Below, piece by piece: positions 1-11,002 of a DNA stretch of 64,000 bases (position 1 is its first letter; each line of letters starts with the position of its first letter). Below the pieces are notes generated by a model. It worked only from the letters and a program-made list of their open reading frames with translations, did not search any database and was not told the DNA's origin. Source of the stretch: Triatoma infestans (taxonomy: Eukaryota > Arthropoda > Insecta > Hemiptera > Reduviidae); the NCBI GenBank assembly GCA_011037195.1, contig JAAEAF010006518.1, positions 21,111 through 85,110 on the forward strand. Direction: 5' to 3'. A program made the translations under genes and the position numbers.

Positions 1-243
1 GGAAACGTTGTGTCACCGTTAAGTCAGTGTCATCGTTTCGTTGGTACTAGATTTCGTGTATTTGGGACGGCACCACTCTCGCGGGATTGCCTGGTGAGTT
101 GGAGTCGAAGGATATCTTGGGATATTGCAGACTGACCGGTAGACTACCGGGGAAGATTAATTAGGGGGATGAAACGGGGGGATAAAAGTCATATAGGCTT
201 AGTTCCCTAGCCAATAGGCACCCATTTTCAATAATAATAATAA
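1..243 (+). mobile_element. 3' end of an unidentified non-LTR retrotransposon
   Basis: The first ~240 bases are clearly more GC-rich than what follows and end in a short AAT/ATA repeat at about 230-243. A GC-richer body followed by an ATA-type tail is the arrangement at the 3' ends of LINE-A copies at 44640-44682 and 54785-54842. The body does not align by eye with LINE-A, so this is probably another element with the same kind of tail. It is cut by the window edge. Confidence 0.35.
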
Positions 244-1150
244 AATAACCTTGATGGCCGTAAAGCTGTGGGGCATTATATTCCATTAATGGGACAGGGC
301 TGATGGTGTATACTACCGGAGGGGGGAGGCATAAGTGCATGTATTTCCTTTCTGGACCCCAAGATCTAGAAATTTAGCAACAAAGATCTATAAGTATTCT
401 GACGCTGCAAATTATTTAAAAAAAAAAAACAAAAAAAATTGTCCAACAAGACACGAGACCTTATAACCAAATGAAAATTCAAAAAGTTTTTAAATATATA
501 TTTTATTATTATTTTATTTTATTTTTTCTTTTACACACACACAAAAATAAAAGAATGAACATTTTTTGTATTTGTATTTTTTCAACTTTTTGGAAACTTT
601 ACGAAATAAAATTTTATTTTATTTTATTTTTTTTTTTTTTAGATAATATTCATACAAATTTACAAGTAAAATTTTTTTAATTTTTTGTTTTATTTAATAA
701 TGCAGTAAAAATTTTATAATTTAAATTTATTTATTTCTTTTTTTTTGTAAATATTCAGCAGTCTCAAAGATTCCCATTTAAACTGTATGATAAAAATGTA
801 TGTAGCTTTAATTTTTTTATACAGAAGCTTTTTAAACATACAATATTGTTAATGCATAATTTAATTTTTTTTATATTTTACAAAATAGAAATTACAAATG
901 ATTAAAAAATAAATTTACAAAGAGGCATTTATGGTTGTTTTTTTTTTCAAAATACGTTTAAATAATTATTTGATATTTAAAAAAAAAAAAACGTAATTTT
1001 TTTATTTATTTTTTAAAATTTTTTTATTAAAAGAATTATAGACAATATAATATTGTGATAATAATTTATTATACATCTTAAATATTATAAAAGTTTTATT
1101 ATTATTTTTATATATTTTTGTTTTTTATGAAAGGCTAAAAAAGGAAAAAA
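244..1150. other. AT-rich low-complexity DNA, no gene seen
   Basis: Beyond ~410 the sequence is dominated by A and T runs. The open frame at 471-680 encodes almost only Phe, Ile, Tyr, Lys and Asn and is a by-product of base composition. No splice-site pair, domain or repeat family was recognised. Confidence 0.6.
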
Positions 1151-2080
1151 TAGTTAAAGCGATTGTGGCAGCTGAACGAGAATTGTAAAAATTATTTTAC
1201 TTTTTCTCGAATTATTTATTTTATTTATTTATTTCTTTTCTACACCAGTTAATAAAATTATTAAAAAAGTTATAGTCCTTTTTTCCAAACGAAATCCCCC
1301 CCCCCATTAAAACTCAAAACCCAGCAGTTTATTTTTTTTTTTTCCAACCGGGGGGCCATAATGGCTTCCCCATCTCTGTGTTGGATTCCTTTTAGCAGCA
1401 TTACAATTAATTACTATTGCCGTCTCTTTATATATTCAAACGCTTGCCTTTATAAAAGAATTGGGAAAACGTTTCATTCGCGTAGATAAAATTACTTTTC
1501 AGAGGGGGGAAGATTTCCACGTTTTTTTATTATCCTTAACTTCCATGATAACCGGATTTTCTTCAAAATTTTGGAATTCTATGTAAGGGAAAAAGATTAA
1601 AAAACACTCCATCGCCCCAAAAACCCCCATTTAATGAAGTCTTTTTTTCAACCACTACATAGATTTTGCCGTGAAAACTTTCCGTATCAGAAAATTGCGA
1701 CTGAATCGAAACAAAGTATGTAACAATATTTCTTTTTGATGGAAAACTTGAATTTTCAAATAGATTCAATAAAAACTGATAAACGACTTATGATAAACTA
1801 TAAGAGAATGTAAAAATGGGAGAAGAAGAGGTTATCTACAGCAAGGTTATAAAAACCCTCCGAATAAACAAGTTCCAAACAAAATTATGGTTTCTAATAT
1901 TTTAAATTGATTAATTAAATTGATTTTAACAACATTAACTTCCATAGTTTAACCATTGATATGAATAATTCTGCAGTTTTATTCAACTGTTGTAGAAAAT
2001 AAATAATAAATAAGGAATTAACATGTTCCTAATCCAAACCTTTGTTGCATAAGTAATTTTCATTGTAACCACTTTCTCTT
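1150..2080 (+). repeat. Family H dispersed repeat, degraded copy
   Basis: The order of motifs is a GCAGCTGAACGAGA block near 1170, a TTTCTCGAATTA block near 1205, a CTACACCAGTTAA block near 1240, and a GATAAACGA...AAGAGAATG...GGTTAT block at 1780-1850. The same order occurs at 35655-35900 and partly at 36920-37120, which defines an interspersed family. No coding potential was seen. The G/C homopolymers at 1290-1360 and the purine-rich tract at 1500 lie inside it. Ends are uncertain. Confidence 0.4.
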
Positions 2081-2204
2081 ACAGTAATTTACATAGTTTG
2101 GGATTGATTGCTGGCAACATATCTTGCCTCCAGCAAAAAATAGGCAATCCGTCCAACTACTACGTCATCCGCCACGTCATATGAGAAGTAACGCATCTAA
2201 CACC

Positions 2205-3085
2205 CTCGAGATGACTGGGGGGCGGCGGTGGTTGGGCCAAGGACCAAGCACTCAGAGCACTTGGGTAAATTTCCCAGCATCTTACAGGCGGAGGGAGATA
2301 GGAGATATAGGAATCCGGAGATTGTAATCCATTGTGATAGCCAGGCAGCCATTAGAGCATTGAACACTTTTGTCAATCAACTCTAAAATGATTTTGGGAA
2401 TGCCTAGGTTAAACTTAATGACCCAAGCAGGAGGAATAAAATCACTTTTTGTTGAGTGCCAGGGTATGTTGGCATTGTAAAAAATGAGATGGCCGACGCT
2501 ATGGCAAAAAGATAGGTGCTGCATCCCCGCTTTTTGGGCTTGACCTTTTTGTGGGGTCAACGACCCCATCTCTCTCTCTTGGAAGAACTTATGAAGGTGG
2601 AGGTGGCAAGAAGGTTTTCAACTCTCTGGAACTCCCTACCCGGAGTGAGGTAGGTTTAGGAAATTATAACCAACGAAATCAGAAGCTTGCATCGGCCTTA
2701 ATAAGAACAAAACTCCGCGTTCTTACGGGGTTTCCTCACAGGGCATTGTCGAGACTCAGAGGACACCTCTTGGTGAAGCTGGGTTTGGAGAATGACGACA
2801 GCACATAAAGATTCTGTGGGGAGATGGAGGAAACTCCATTAAATCTCCAAACGGTCTGTGAGGCTGCCACTCAGTGGAGAATATTTAAGAACCTTGGTAG
2901 TTACTAGGAGAAGGAAGGGAATATACCCTCCCTAGAGCCAGCCAGGTTATTAGGATTCCTTAGGGATGGAGGTTTAGACGGTGTTCGCCTAGGACATCCC
3001 ACCTAGCCTACGGTATCCCAAAGGGCATAGCACAATAGATCGTGTAGGCCGCAGCGCATTGGGCCCCTCTACCCCTTCCCCCAAA
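2205..3085 (+). mobile_element. LINE-B, 5'-truncated copy with RNase H and 3' end
   Basis: Conceptual translation with several frame shifts gives an RNase H-like IHCDSQAAIRAL segment (about 2330-2365), a VPGYVGI...NEMADAMAKR segment (about 2455-2515), then a leucine-rich RLRGHLLVKLGLE block and a Cys/His tail with CGEMEETPLNL (2740-2850). This is the C-terminal layout of RNase H-bearing non-LTR elements of the I/Jockey group. The same product is encoded at 37573-38478 (minus) and 32055-32403 (plus). Its 3' end, near 3030-3070, has the block ACAATAGATCGTGTAGGC followed by a C-rich run. Stops and frameshifts make it a dead copy. Confidence 0.75.
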
Positions 3086-3960
3086 AAACACACAAAAATC
3101 GCATTCTCACAACCACAAGCTAGGGAGAGATCAAGATTTCCTTTGTCTACGTAAACCTCTACGAAATATGGAAGGAGGAGTAGGAGGAAAGTTTTCTACA
3201 AGCCGCATAATAAGGGTCTAGCTTAGACTCAAAAATCTACAAATCAAGACAATTTTGTCGGGTCTGCTGGTAGCAACACCTTACAATCTGTAGGATCTAC
3301 ACCTTACAATCGGGTCTATATCTAAAATACTTCCACTCACAGCAGTAAGAGTAAGTAGTACCAAAAAAAAAATTATTATCAAAATTACTTGTGCATCAAG
3401 GCGTTAATGCAAAATAAACTATTATATAAAAGGACATTTTTTGGTATTCAGGTAAACCAAAAATTAAATTCTCGTTCTAAACCGTAATTTTAGTCAATTC
3501 AGGATGAAAATCCTAGTTAAACAGAATCCTAGTTTTACAGATCTAGGATTACTAGCAACTACAAATATTTGTTTCTAGAGTGAAAAGGAAAAATTATCAG
3601 ATAGAAAATAATGAATGATATTGTCTAAGAAATGTGTATTTGAAAGTTGGGGGGGGGGGAACCATCGCAGGCCCAAATCTTTTAGATGTGTTGAAGATCA
3701 AGATCCAAATCCTTATGGAATTGTCAGAGCCATTACAGTGTGTCACAATAAGTGCATCAAAATCCAAAAGATGGACCGACCAAAAAAAAAAACCGGCAGA
3801 GCTATCGATTCGGAACTTAATACTGTACGGAGTTATGAAGTTATACAGGATAAGAGTTTATGAAATCTTAAAGTGCATGGTAACTGCTCTTTTTTTAATT
3901 AAATCGAAATAAAGCTATTCTGCAACATGATAATATCGTTCGCGTTGGAAGGAGTGAGGA
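3086..3960. other. Unassigned intergenic DNA
   Basis: No recognised element covers this stretch. It has a run of nine or more G at about 3650 and overlapping open frames at 3615-3912 with no domain I can identify. The last part, about 3893-3945, contains AAAGCTATTCTGCAACAT, which recurs with small changes near 5427-5450, so an unnamed short repeat ends here. Confidence 0.4.
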
Positions 3961-4019
3961 TTTTGCCTCTGGGTCAAGCCTGCCTTATAGGTCCCCTTCC
4001 CTGACGTTGTACCACTTTT

Positions 4020-4240
4020 TTTTTTTTTGCAGAGGGTTACCACAAGGTCCTCGAGGCCCAGAATCTCCCAACAGTCACCCAAAATCTAATCAAACAGACA
4101 GGTCTGGAGTGGGTGTCACAATAGACCTATAGGGGTCGGGGTGGCTTAGAGGCAGGATTAGCCAACCTCCACAGAATCTAATCCACCACAAGGCCCTCCA
4201 ACCAGAGATAAGCCAAGATCGATTAAGAAGGGGGAAAAAA
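4020..4240 (-). mobile_element. Penelope-like element 3' tail fragment
   Basis: The reverse complement contains GGATTAGATTCTGTGGAGG, a CCACCCCGACCCCTATAGG block and a run similar to GTCTATTGTGACA. These match in order the sequence that follows the GIY-YIG domain at 61870-62050 and the two tail copies at 63530-64000. No endonuclease coding remains here. The fragment abuts the ATA tail of a LINE-A copy at about 4258. Confidence 0.55.
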
Positions 4241-4254
4241 GAAAGCTTTGCATG

Positions 4255-4710
4255 TTTTATTATTATTATTCGTCTGTAGGGAAGGACCAAATCGTAAGAT
4301 ATCCAAAGCCCCTCAAATCCAGGACCCTGGCCTAAGCTCTTTTCCACTGTTCCGAACAAAAGGTCCTGAAATGAATTCCCCATAACCTAAGCAATCTTTA
4401 CATAAGATGGATACATAAATTCTTTGTTAAAAGACATTTACCTAAATTTACCTCAGATAAGGGATCCAACCAAATGCCTAAAAGAGATCCATGAAAGACA
4501 CATCAACGTCCGGACCCCCAATGAGCATCTTAGATTGCCGACAATCTACTGTACTCTTCCAGGGGGATGAAAGCTGTGAAGCTACCCATCACTGGAAGTT
4601 TGGACAGATATGTGCCAGAAGTCACACATCAACTGAGCTTTGCGTTCGATTGGAACTTCGGAAGGTGTTTTTATGTTCATTTTTTGAGCTTACTTCAGAA
4701 AGGCATAGCT
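4255..4710 (-). mobile_element. LINE-A, 5'-truncated minus-strand copy
   Basis: A TTATTATTATTATTCGT tract at 4257-4273 is the reverse complement of the LINE-A tail. Reading leftwards the copy runs through the 3' UTR, the Cys/His C-terminal block and the segment following RNase H, matching 44200-44680 in reverse. Within it, 4417-4458 is foreign: it is nearly identical (41/42) to 4964-5005 of the neighbouring LINE-C, in the same plus orientation. Confidence 0.75.
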
Positions 4711-4734
4711 GTTAAAAACCGTGGAACATTATAC

Positions 4735-5235
4735 CAGAACAATACTGGATAGAGTTGCTGACACTTGCCTCGGTGCCGGGTCATGCGAGGTTCCTTGGCA
4801 ACGGAAGGGCGAACGTCCTGGCGAGGGAGAGCTCGAAAGTTACCTTTATAGGCCACGAGCCCTTCTGCGGGTTGCCCAAGAGCCTGATTCAAGCTTCTAT
4901 CAAGGAGTGGATAGAAGACCAGCTTCGGCAATGGTGGGAAAGAAACCAAAGAAGACGCAGGCTAAATTCTTTGTTAAAAGACATTTACCTAAATTTACCA
5001 CAGATCTACTGAGCCAAAGCCGAAGGGATATAAGGCTAATAGTGGGTCTACTTACAGGGTATTATAGGCTGAACACGCACATGTACCAATTTACCTTGCA
5101 GACAAAGCGTTATTAATGCCAGTTTTGGAAGGTTAAGGAGGAAACCCTGGTACACATACTTTGTGAGTGTGGCGGCCTGATGAGGACAAGCCACGTGCTT
5201 CATGATGGGGGCCACTTTCAGCTTTGCTAGGACCG
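4735..5235 (+). mobile_element. LINE-C fragment: RNase H end and C-terminal tail
   Basis: Translation shows SVPGHARFLGNGRANVLAR (about 4773-4830), equivalent to the VPGH..GN..AD.LA motif at the end of non-LTR RNase H domains, then FIGHEPFCGLPKSLI, and later LIVGLLTGYYRLNTHMY (about 5035-5088) and a KEETLVHILCECGG Cys/His tail (about 5135-5175). Catalytic residues of the upstream RNase H motifs are missing because the copy is truncated. The same family is at 22836-23290 and 50143-50475. Frame changes near 4960 and 5115 show decay. Confidence 0.75.
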
Positions 5236-6600
5236 ATTAAGAGGGCGAAGTTGAATCATGTGCTATAAGCCCAGGGGATGCAGAATAGACCTCTCAATAC
5301 AGTCGCAACGGAATGAAGCTTTGCCTTCCCCGTCTTCAATCAATCAATCAACTGGATGGAGTTCATTAAGCCTTGTAAAAAAGCAAGGCTCTACCTGCCC
5401 ACTTTTTTTAATTCAACCCGCGATAAAAGGCTATTCTGCAATATTGATAACCGCTGGCGCTGCCAGTTCATCATTCGCTTTTGATTCCTCAGATAAAAAT
5501 TTTGCAAGAATTAAAGGAATGTGAGTCAAAAGCGGACATGCCGCCTATAGGCCAACCCCCCAATATGAGGCTTTCATATTGCTACACCATCTGATTTACG
5601 AATCCTTTTTCAACCAGTTTATAGCAACATTTTTTTTTTTTTAAAAAGACGGGCATTTTGAAAAATTATTACGACAACATAATGAAAAAGATGGGTGGTG
5701 GGTGGTGAAGATTTTGAAATTTTTATTTATTTATTTTTTTTAATATTAATTAAAAAAAAAGATTTGGGGTCCTGTATGTCCCCCCACACTTGATTTTTTG
5801 TTGTATATATATATGAAAGTTTTGGAAGAATTTTAAATATAAAAGATCCCAACAATTTAACAACGAAACTTTTTCAGAAAACATAATTCGTAATTATTTA
5901 TACAATTTTTTTTTTTTTGTGAAAATAATGCAAATATTTTCTAATAATAGAATGCGACTAGATAGACAACAACATTGCAATGCAGTAAAAATGGATCTTT
6001 TATATTTAATAAATGTTGCATTTTTATATTTTTTTTTTATCCATTTTATTTTTTTATTTTTATAAGAATAAGATTTTTATATTTTATTTTTAATTTGTAT
6101 TATTATTATTATTATGATAAATAGAAAAAAAAGCTTAATTAGCTCAGGTTTGTGATTAAGAAGTGCGAAATGGTCAATTTCGAAACATATGTTTTTTGTT
6201 TTTTTATTTTGTATTTTATTTTTTTTTTGTTCGGTTTTATTTTTTTTTTATACATTTACAAGGCAACATGGTAGGTTTCTTCTTTTTTTTGTTTAAATAT
6301 GCAGCAGGTTACTTTTCAGGATTTTTTTTTAAATATTTTTGCAAGCAATAAGTTAGTTAATTTTTTTATTTATTATTATACGCCAATATATATTTTTTTT
6401 TTTTGAAGAAATTCGAGTCGATCAAAGTATACTTTGAATATATATTTTTAAATATATATTTTTTATTTTTTTAAATAAATAAATTAAAATTAAGGAAGAA
6501 ATAGTGATTTTTTAAAAATTAATTAAAAAAAAATAATTTTTTTTTTGGTATATGTCCACCCCCCCATATGCATTGCCAAAATTTGTTTATTTGTATTAGT
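5236..6600. other. Unassigned DNA, mostly AT-rich
   Basis: From 5236 to 5560 there is moderate-GC sequence with a short (CAAT)n run near 5340 and the repeat shared with 3893-3945. From 5600 on it is A/T runs with short TTATTATTATT tracts and ATATAT patches. The open frame at 6163-6351 is Phe/Lys-rich and reflects base composition. No gene was seen. Confidence 0.5.
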
Positions 6601-6639
6601 TTCATGAAACGTTATAAAAAAAAAAGAAAAAAAAATATG

Positions 6640-7358
6640 AATGCGAATGATTGGTTATTAATAGCAAAACATCTACCCAGCTGTGCTAAAAAAAAATCCG
6701 CCAATACGGTGTTCTGGAACAAAATGGAACAGCTCTTGGACTCCAAAATGTTTGGGACTGGTAAAAGGATGGTGACTAAAACAATAACGATATTACCGTA
6801 GAAAATCAAGACGAGATTAGCAGCAAGAAATCGTTGCCTGCTTGCGGTTCAAGGATTTATCCTGCAAGGCTAAAAACTTTGCCTATAAAACCATTAACAG
6901 ACCCATCTCGTCACTTATGACAGCGAAACTTGGGTGCTTAGTAAAAAAAAAAAAAAACGAAAGGATCCCCTCGGGGTTTGGAAGGGGAACTTATTTAGAA
7001 GAATATTTGGCCCGAAGTGTGTGAATGGGGCGTCTGGAAGATTAAGAAAAAAAATTGAAGAACTAATGGCACTGTTTGGGAGAGCTCAGATATAGTCGCC
7101 CAAATAAAGAAAGGTAGGTTGAGAAGGGTTGGGACCACTGGAAAGGATGCCTGTGAAAAGGTTACTTCGAAAATTATGGCCTGTGAGGAGGTTACCTCGA
7201 AAAAGGCCCAAGAATTCGAGGGCGCCCTCGACTTAGACATGGAGGAAGACCCCCGACGGTGTTGGAGTGAGGAGATGGCCGCAGATCGGAACGAATGGGA
7301 AAAAATCTATTGAGGAGGGCTAGGTCCTACTTTAAGGGGCTGTTGCACCGTAGTAAGT
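6640..7358 (+). mobile_element. RTE-like LINE, C-terminal reverse-transcriptase remnant (copy 1)
   Basis: Translated in three frames, the copy shows RLAARNRCLLAVQGF (about 6817-6860), TYDSETWVLSKK (about 6915-6950), the FGRGTYLEEYLARSV block, a NKER.VEKGWDHW block, and RIRGRPRLRHGGRPPTVL (about 7210-7265). These are the post-catalytic thumb and C-terminal blocks of RTE-type elements (NRCxxxL, TYGSETW, RRGRPRxRW). The polymerase core is absent. The 3' end near 7316-7358 reads TTTAAGGGGCTGTTGCACC, resembling the SINE-1 tail. Confidence 0.7.
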
Positions 7359-7379
7359 AAAAGGTTGGAGTTTTTACTA

Positions 7380-8425
7380 AATTGAGAACATTTTTGTCGA
7401 ATACCAAAGCGGGTTTCAAGCACTGTTCGCTCCACATTAAACCACATATATTTCTTAAGGCAGGTCATGGAAAAAAGCCTATGTATAGCCTAAACATCGA
7501 TTTACATAATTTATTTTAACGACTTCAAGCAAGGCAGCATGAATATGACAACGTGAATTGGATGGAGCTGCTGAAAGCCATGGAGGGAAGTGAGGAATCC
7601 CGAGGAAAAAAACTAATCAGGCTAACTGGAATGACATTCCAGAATAGCCAAAGCACGAGTTAAAAAGTTCAAGGCATGTTTCTCTGAAGAGTTCACTACA
7701 GAGATAGGAGTTCGGACGAGGTGATCTTGTTATCACCTATACTGTTCCTCAGTTGGTTCTGGACATGGTAGCACAAGCTATCCGCAGAAAATCTCAATGG
7801 AACAATATACACTCGATTAACGCAACATTTGGCATATGCTGATGATGTGCTTATTACGGCAAGAACACATCCTTCGGGGCTTTATCTAACTAGATACCTC
7901 CTATTCTTATATAGAAGGGGAATGGGAACATCAACAGAGTCTTTCTGTACTCTGGGCGGCTCAGATGGCCATGATCGAAACGTGGCCATGACTCCAACTT
8001 GGGGCCTCCTGTTAAAACAAATGCTCCCTTGACTTCCTCCTCATTTCTGAGCTCTTACTACAGGACGTTTTTTTGCTTATTCTCACCCCTCCAAAAAAAA
8101 ATACGTGGAATTTTAACCGACATGTCAGCGAAACTTGGGTGCTTAGTAAAAAAGAACGAAAGGATCCTCTCGGGGTTAGGGAGGGAAAATTATTTAGAAG
8201 GATATTTGGCCCGAAGTGTGTGAATGGGGTTACTGGAAAATAAGAAAAAACAAAATGAAGAACTGATGGCATTGTTTGGAGAGCCCAGATATAGTCGCCC
8301 AAATAAAGTCAGGTAGGTTGAGAAGGGTTGGGACCACGTGGAAAGGAATGCCTGTGAAGTGGTTACCACGAAAATTATTAAATAGTAAACCAGAAACAAG
8401 AAGCAAATTGAAAGCATCCTTTTGC
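7380..8425 (+). mobile_element. RTE-like LINE, copy 2 with YADD polymerase motif
   Basis: Conceptual translation gives a motif-A-like FVEYQSGF region (about 7395), a region equivalent to the motif ahead of the catalytic turn with PQLVLDMVAQAIRRKS (about 7745-7790), then MAYADDVLITA (7829-7861), the catalytic YxDD box of reverse transcriptase. After a gap it picks up the same SAKLGCLVKKNERILSG and EGYLARSV C-terminal blocks as copy 1 (8120-8220). Numerous stops and frame shifts make it inactive. It breaks off at about 8425, directly before SINE-1. Confidence 0.7.
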
Positions 8426-8427
8426 TA

Positions 8428-8668
8428 TGAAGCCCTCACTCGCTTTTCGTGTGAGAATTCAGGGTTCGATACCCGTAAGGACAAAGTCGGTGTTCACCCA
8501 GCAATGTGATAAAACGTGGGGAAGCTACAGTTAGTAGCGCCCTAGGTAGCGAAGGCCGGAACTAAACGGCGTGGGAACTGCGGCGTGCTTACAACCCCCC
8601 CCTATTCAAATCGCCGTCTGACAAGCCTTGGCCCTTCATGGGCTGTTGCGCCATAGGGTTTTTTTCGC
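8428..8668 (+). mobile_element. SINE-1 copy (tRNA-derived), A-box region deleted
   Basis: It aligns through the body and tail with the complete SINE-1 at 10731-10990: GGGTTCGATACCC (B box, about 8460-8472), TTAGTAGCGCCCTAG, GGAACTAAACGGCG, and the tail CATGGGCTGTTGCGCCATAG. The segment with the A box is missing between CCTCAC and CACTCGC, so Pol III promotion from this copy is unlikely. No clear target-site duplication was found. Confidence 0.7.
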
Positions 8669-9530
8669 TGTGTAACATTTGAAAACATGTGAAGCTGAAG
8701 AACAGAGTGAATAGATAGATTGGGCTAAAATGTGGGCTTGGATGGGCTGTGCAGTAGGAGGTGCACAATTAAGTCCATGGGAGGTTTTGGAGGGGCATAA
8801 AAGAGAGACGGTCCGCCATAACCAGATAAAGATGGCGGAGTCTGGTCCCATAGAGAAACCTAATTGATAGAGAAACTTGATTGGCGGTCTACTTGATAGA
8901 GAAACCTAATTATCTGAATTTTGATAAATTCTTTCCCATTTTTTTTTCTTCCCCCACCCATGCAATTCACAGAAAATTCAAGACATAAAACATTTTGATA
9001 AATAAACAAATCATGGCGACTTAGTTTTTTTTTTTTTTTTTTTTTTTGAGGGGAAGGGAATTATCTGTTAAAAATTAGATGATTAATACAAAGATAAGGT
9101 TCATTATTATTTTTTTTTATTAATTATTTTATTTTTGTTTACAGAATTGAAGAATTCAAGAATGGATGGTTCAAGATATGAATGTAGACACATAAAAAGG
9201 AAGACATGATAGGATTCGTTTAATTTGTACATATATTATTATATTTTAATACGGAATTAATTAATACTTTTATGGCATACTTAAATTCTAGCCAGTTGAA
9301 AATAGCAAATATTATATTCACCTTATACATGAAATAGAATTTTTTTTATTTTTTGCAAAAAATTACGAAAAGTTTCGAAACTATGTCATTATAAGTTAGG
9401 AATTTTTTAAAAGTTAATAATTTTTTTTTTTTTTAGACTCTCGATTCTTTACTCATTTTTATTTTTTGTCGCAGAGAAACCTCTTAAGATATTTTATTAA
9501 CCAAAAGAAATACCATTATAAAATCCAAGG
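8669..9530. other. Unassigned DNA with a short direct repeat
   Basis: A unit like GATAGAGAAACCTAATT occurs three times at about 8850-8915. The remainder is AT-rich with T and A homopolymers. No domain, splice pair or known repeat was recognised. Confidence 0.4.
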
Positions 9531-10610
9531 CCGTATTGTTTGAATTTTGGCTTTTCTTAAGACCTCAGGAAAAAAGCTGGCGCAGGGTAACCCAAAAATA
9601 TATAAATTCTGAATACAAAAATCTTGATCAACCCTTCCAGCCATATTTTCCAGTCAAGCCAATCAACATCTATGAGGAGGCCTCTCCTCTTCCCATCAAC
9701 TCTTCCACACTATGACCTCCCGTTATCTTCTTCGAACCATTTTTGGGGCCATCTCGATTTTTCCATTCTCTTTTCACGTGGCCATACCAAATGAGCTTCC
9801 TCATACAATATCACGAAGTAATATTGTGTTCCCTATATCAATCCTAATCCTTGTTCGGGTGGGATTATGCTGGAGACGTGATATTTCTATAGCTTCTTCT
9901 CCAAATAATCCATTTCTAAACGTGAGATGGAACTATTTCCTGCTTTTTTCACATTGAGCTCCCACATACACAACAAGCGTCACGCTCTTTATCCTACACA
10001 TGATTTTATCGTTTCCTTTTTTTTTTGTTTCAATGATGTATTTGGATGATAATATTGAATTTAAAACTCCCAAATCATTGCTTTCCCACTGTTGATAGCT
10101 TTTATGTCGGAGTCACTTCTGGCAGGAGGAAGGTCCTAAAGGGGCTCCTAAGTAGGGGGTGAAAGCTTTTAAATATTCTGTCGTTCTATATCCAAAATCC
10201 TGCACTGGGAGGGCGGGCTGATATGGGTACATACTTCGATTTCCTTAAATTTATTTCAAGCACCCCTCCCCACACACAAATCCTGTATTCTTCGACCAAT
10301 TTTTAGGTCATATATTGTGCGACTTCCTGATCAGAAGGGATGACGCACCTGGCGGTCATCTGCAAACTGTAATATATAAAGGATTTTATCATTTAGTTTC
10401 ACGACTATGTTACATTCAGCACTTACTTCTCCACTGTTCCAATGCCTTCTTCAAGTATATTGAATAACAGCGATGATAAGGTGCAACCTGTTTGGATCCC
10501 TTACTAATATTTATTTGTCTGAGAACTGGTTTCAACTTTACTTTACTACATTTAGCGCCACGTTATTTTATATATAAGCAGTGTAAATCTGAACTTCATA
10601 GTTCCCAATG
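9530..10610 (-). mobile_element. RTE-like LINE, decayed minus-strand copy
   Basis: On the minus strand, near 10510-10440, the translation reads GIQTGCTLSSLLFNILEE, the motif preceding the catalytic turn (GxxQGxxLSPLLFN). Near 10375-10290 are LQMTARCVIPSDQEVAQYM and KLVEEYRI, equivalent to the FADDxxxIAxxExDxxxMxxKLxEEY stretch of RTE-type elements, here with the ADD triad lost. Towards 9700 come blocks resembling EMDYLEK (about 9920), the KMVRRR region and EEERPPHRC. Stops occur every few codons. Confidence 0.6.
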
Positions 10611-10718
10611 TAAAAGGTGATTTAAATGTCTGAAGGGATCAATAATAATCCCTAGGGACAGTTAGGGATCCTTAGAGGATCAATCATAATCCCTTAGGGA
10701 CCACATAATTGTGGCTTA

Positions 10719-10730
10719 TTAAAGGACTCC
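10719..10730. repeat. Left target-site duplication of SINE-1
   Basis: TTAAAGGACTCC here is repeated exactly at 10991-11002, bracketing the SINE-1 copy. Confidence 0.85.
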
Positions 10731-10990
10731 GTCCTCACGAGTTCGTCAAGTGGCTAGCGCACTCGCCTTTTGTACGAGGAGAATTCGGGGTTCGATTCCC
10801 GTGAAGGCAAAGTGGTGTTGACCTCCAGCATCGTGGTGAAAAGTGGGAAAACCTACAGTTAGTAGCGCCCTAGTAGCGAAGGCCCGAAACTAAACGGCGC
10901 GAGAACTGCGGCGTGCTTACCACCCCCCTATTCAAACCGCCGTCTGGCAAGCCTTGGCCCTTTATGGGCTGTTGCGCCCCATAGGGTTTT
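10731..10990 (+). mobile_element. SINE-1, complete 260-bp tRNA-derived copy
   Basis: The unit is bounded by an exact 12-bp duplication (TTAAAGGACTCC, 10719-10730 and 10991-11002). It opens with a tRNA-like head containing an A-box-like GTGGCTAGCGCACTCG (about 10750-10765) and a canonical B box GGTTCGATTCC (about 10789-10799), an internal Pol III promoter. Then come a ~120-bp body (TTAGTAGCGCCCTAGTAGCG...ACTAAACGGCG) and a tail TTTATGGGCTGTTGCGCCCC followed by a T run. The tail has no poly(A) and resembles the 3' end of the RTE-like copy at 7316-7358, whose machinery is the likely mobiliser (inference). Confidence 0.88.
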
Positions 10991-11002
10991 TTAAAGGACT
11001 CC
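10991..11002. repeat. Right target-site duplication of SINE-1
   Basis: Exact copy of TTAAAGGACTCC from 10719-10730. Confidence 0.85.

Noticed and set aside
471..680. Open frame of 69 codons on plus strand
   Set aside because: Composed almost entirely of Phe/Ile/Tyr/Lys/Asn from A/T runs; no start context, splice site or domain.
3615..3912. Two overlapping open frames of 82 and 92 codons
   Set aside because: Overlap in different frames, include a poly-G and a poly-A run, and show no motif; not supported as a gene.
9712..9957. Plus-strand frame of 81 codons
   Set aside because: Antisense to the RTE-like copy recognised on the minus strand (9530-10610).
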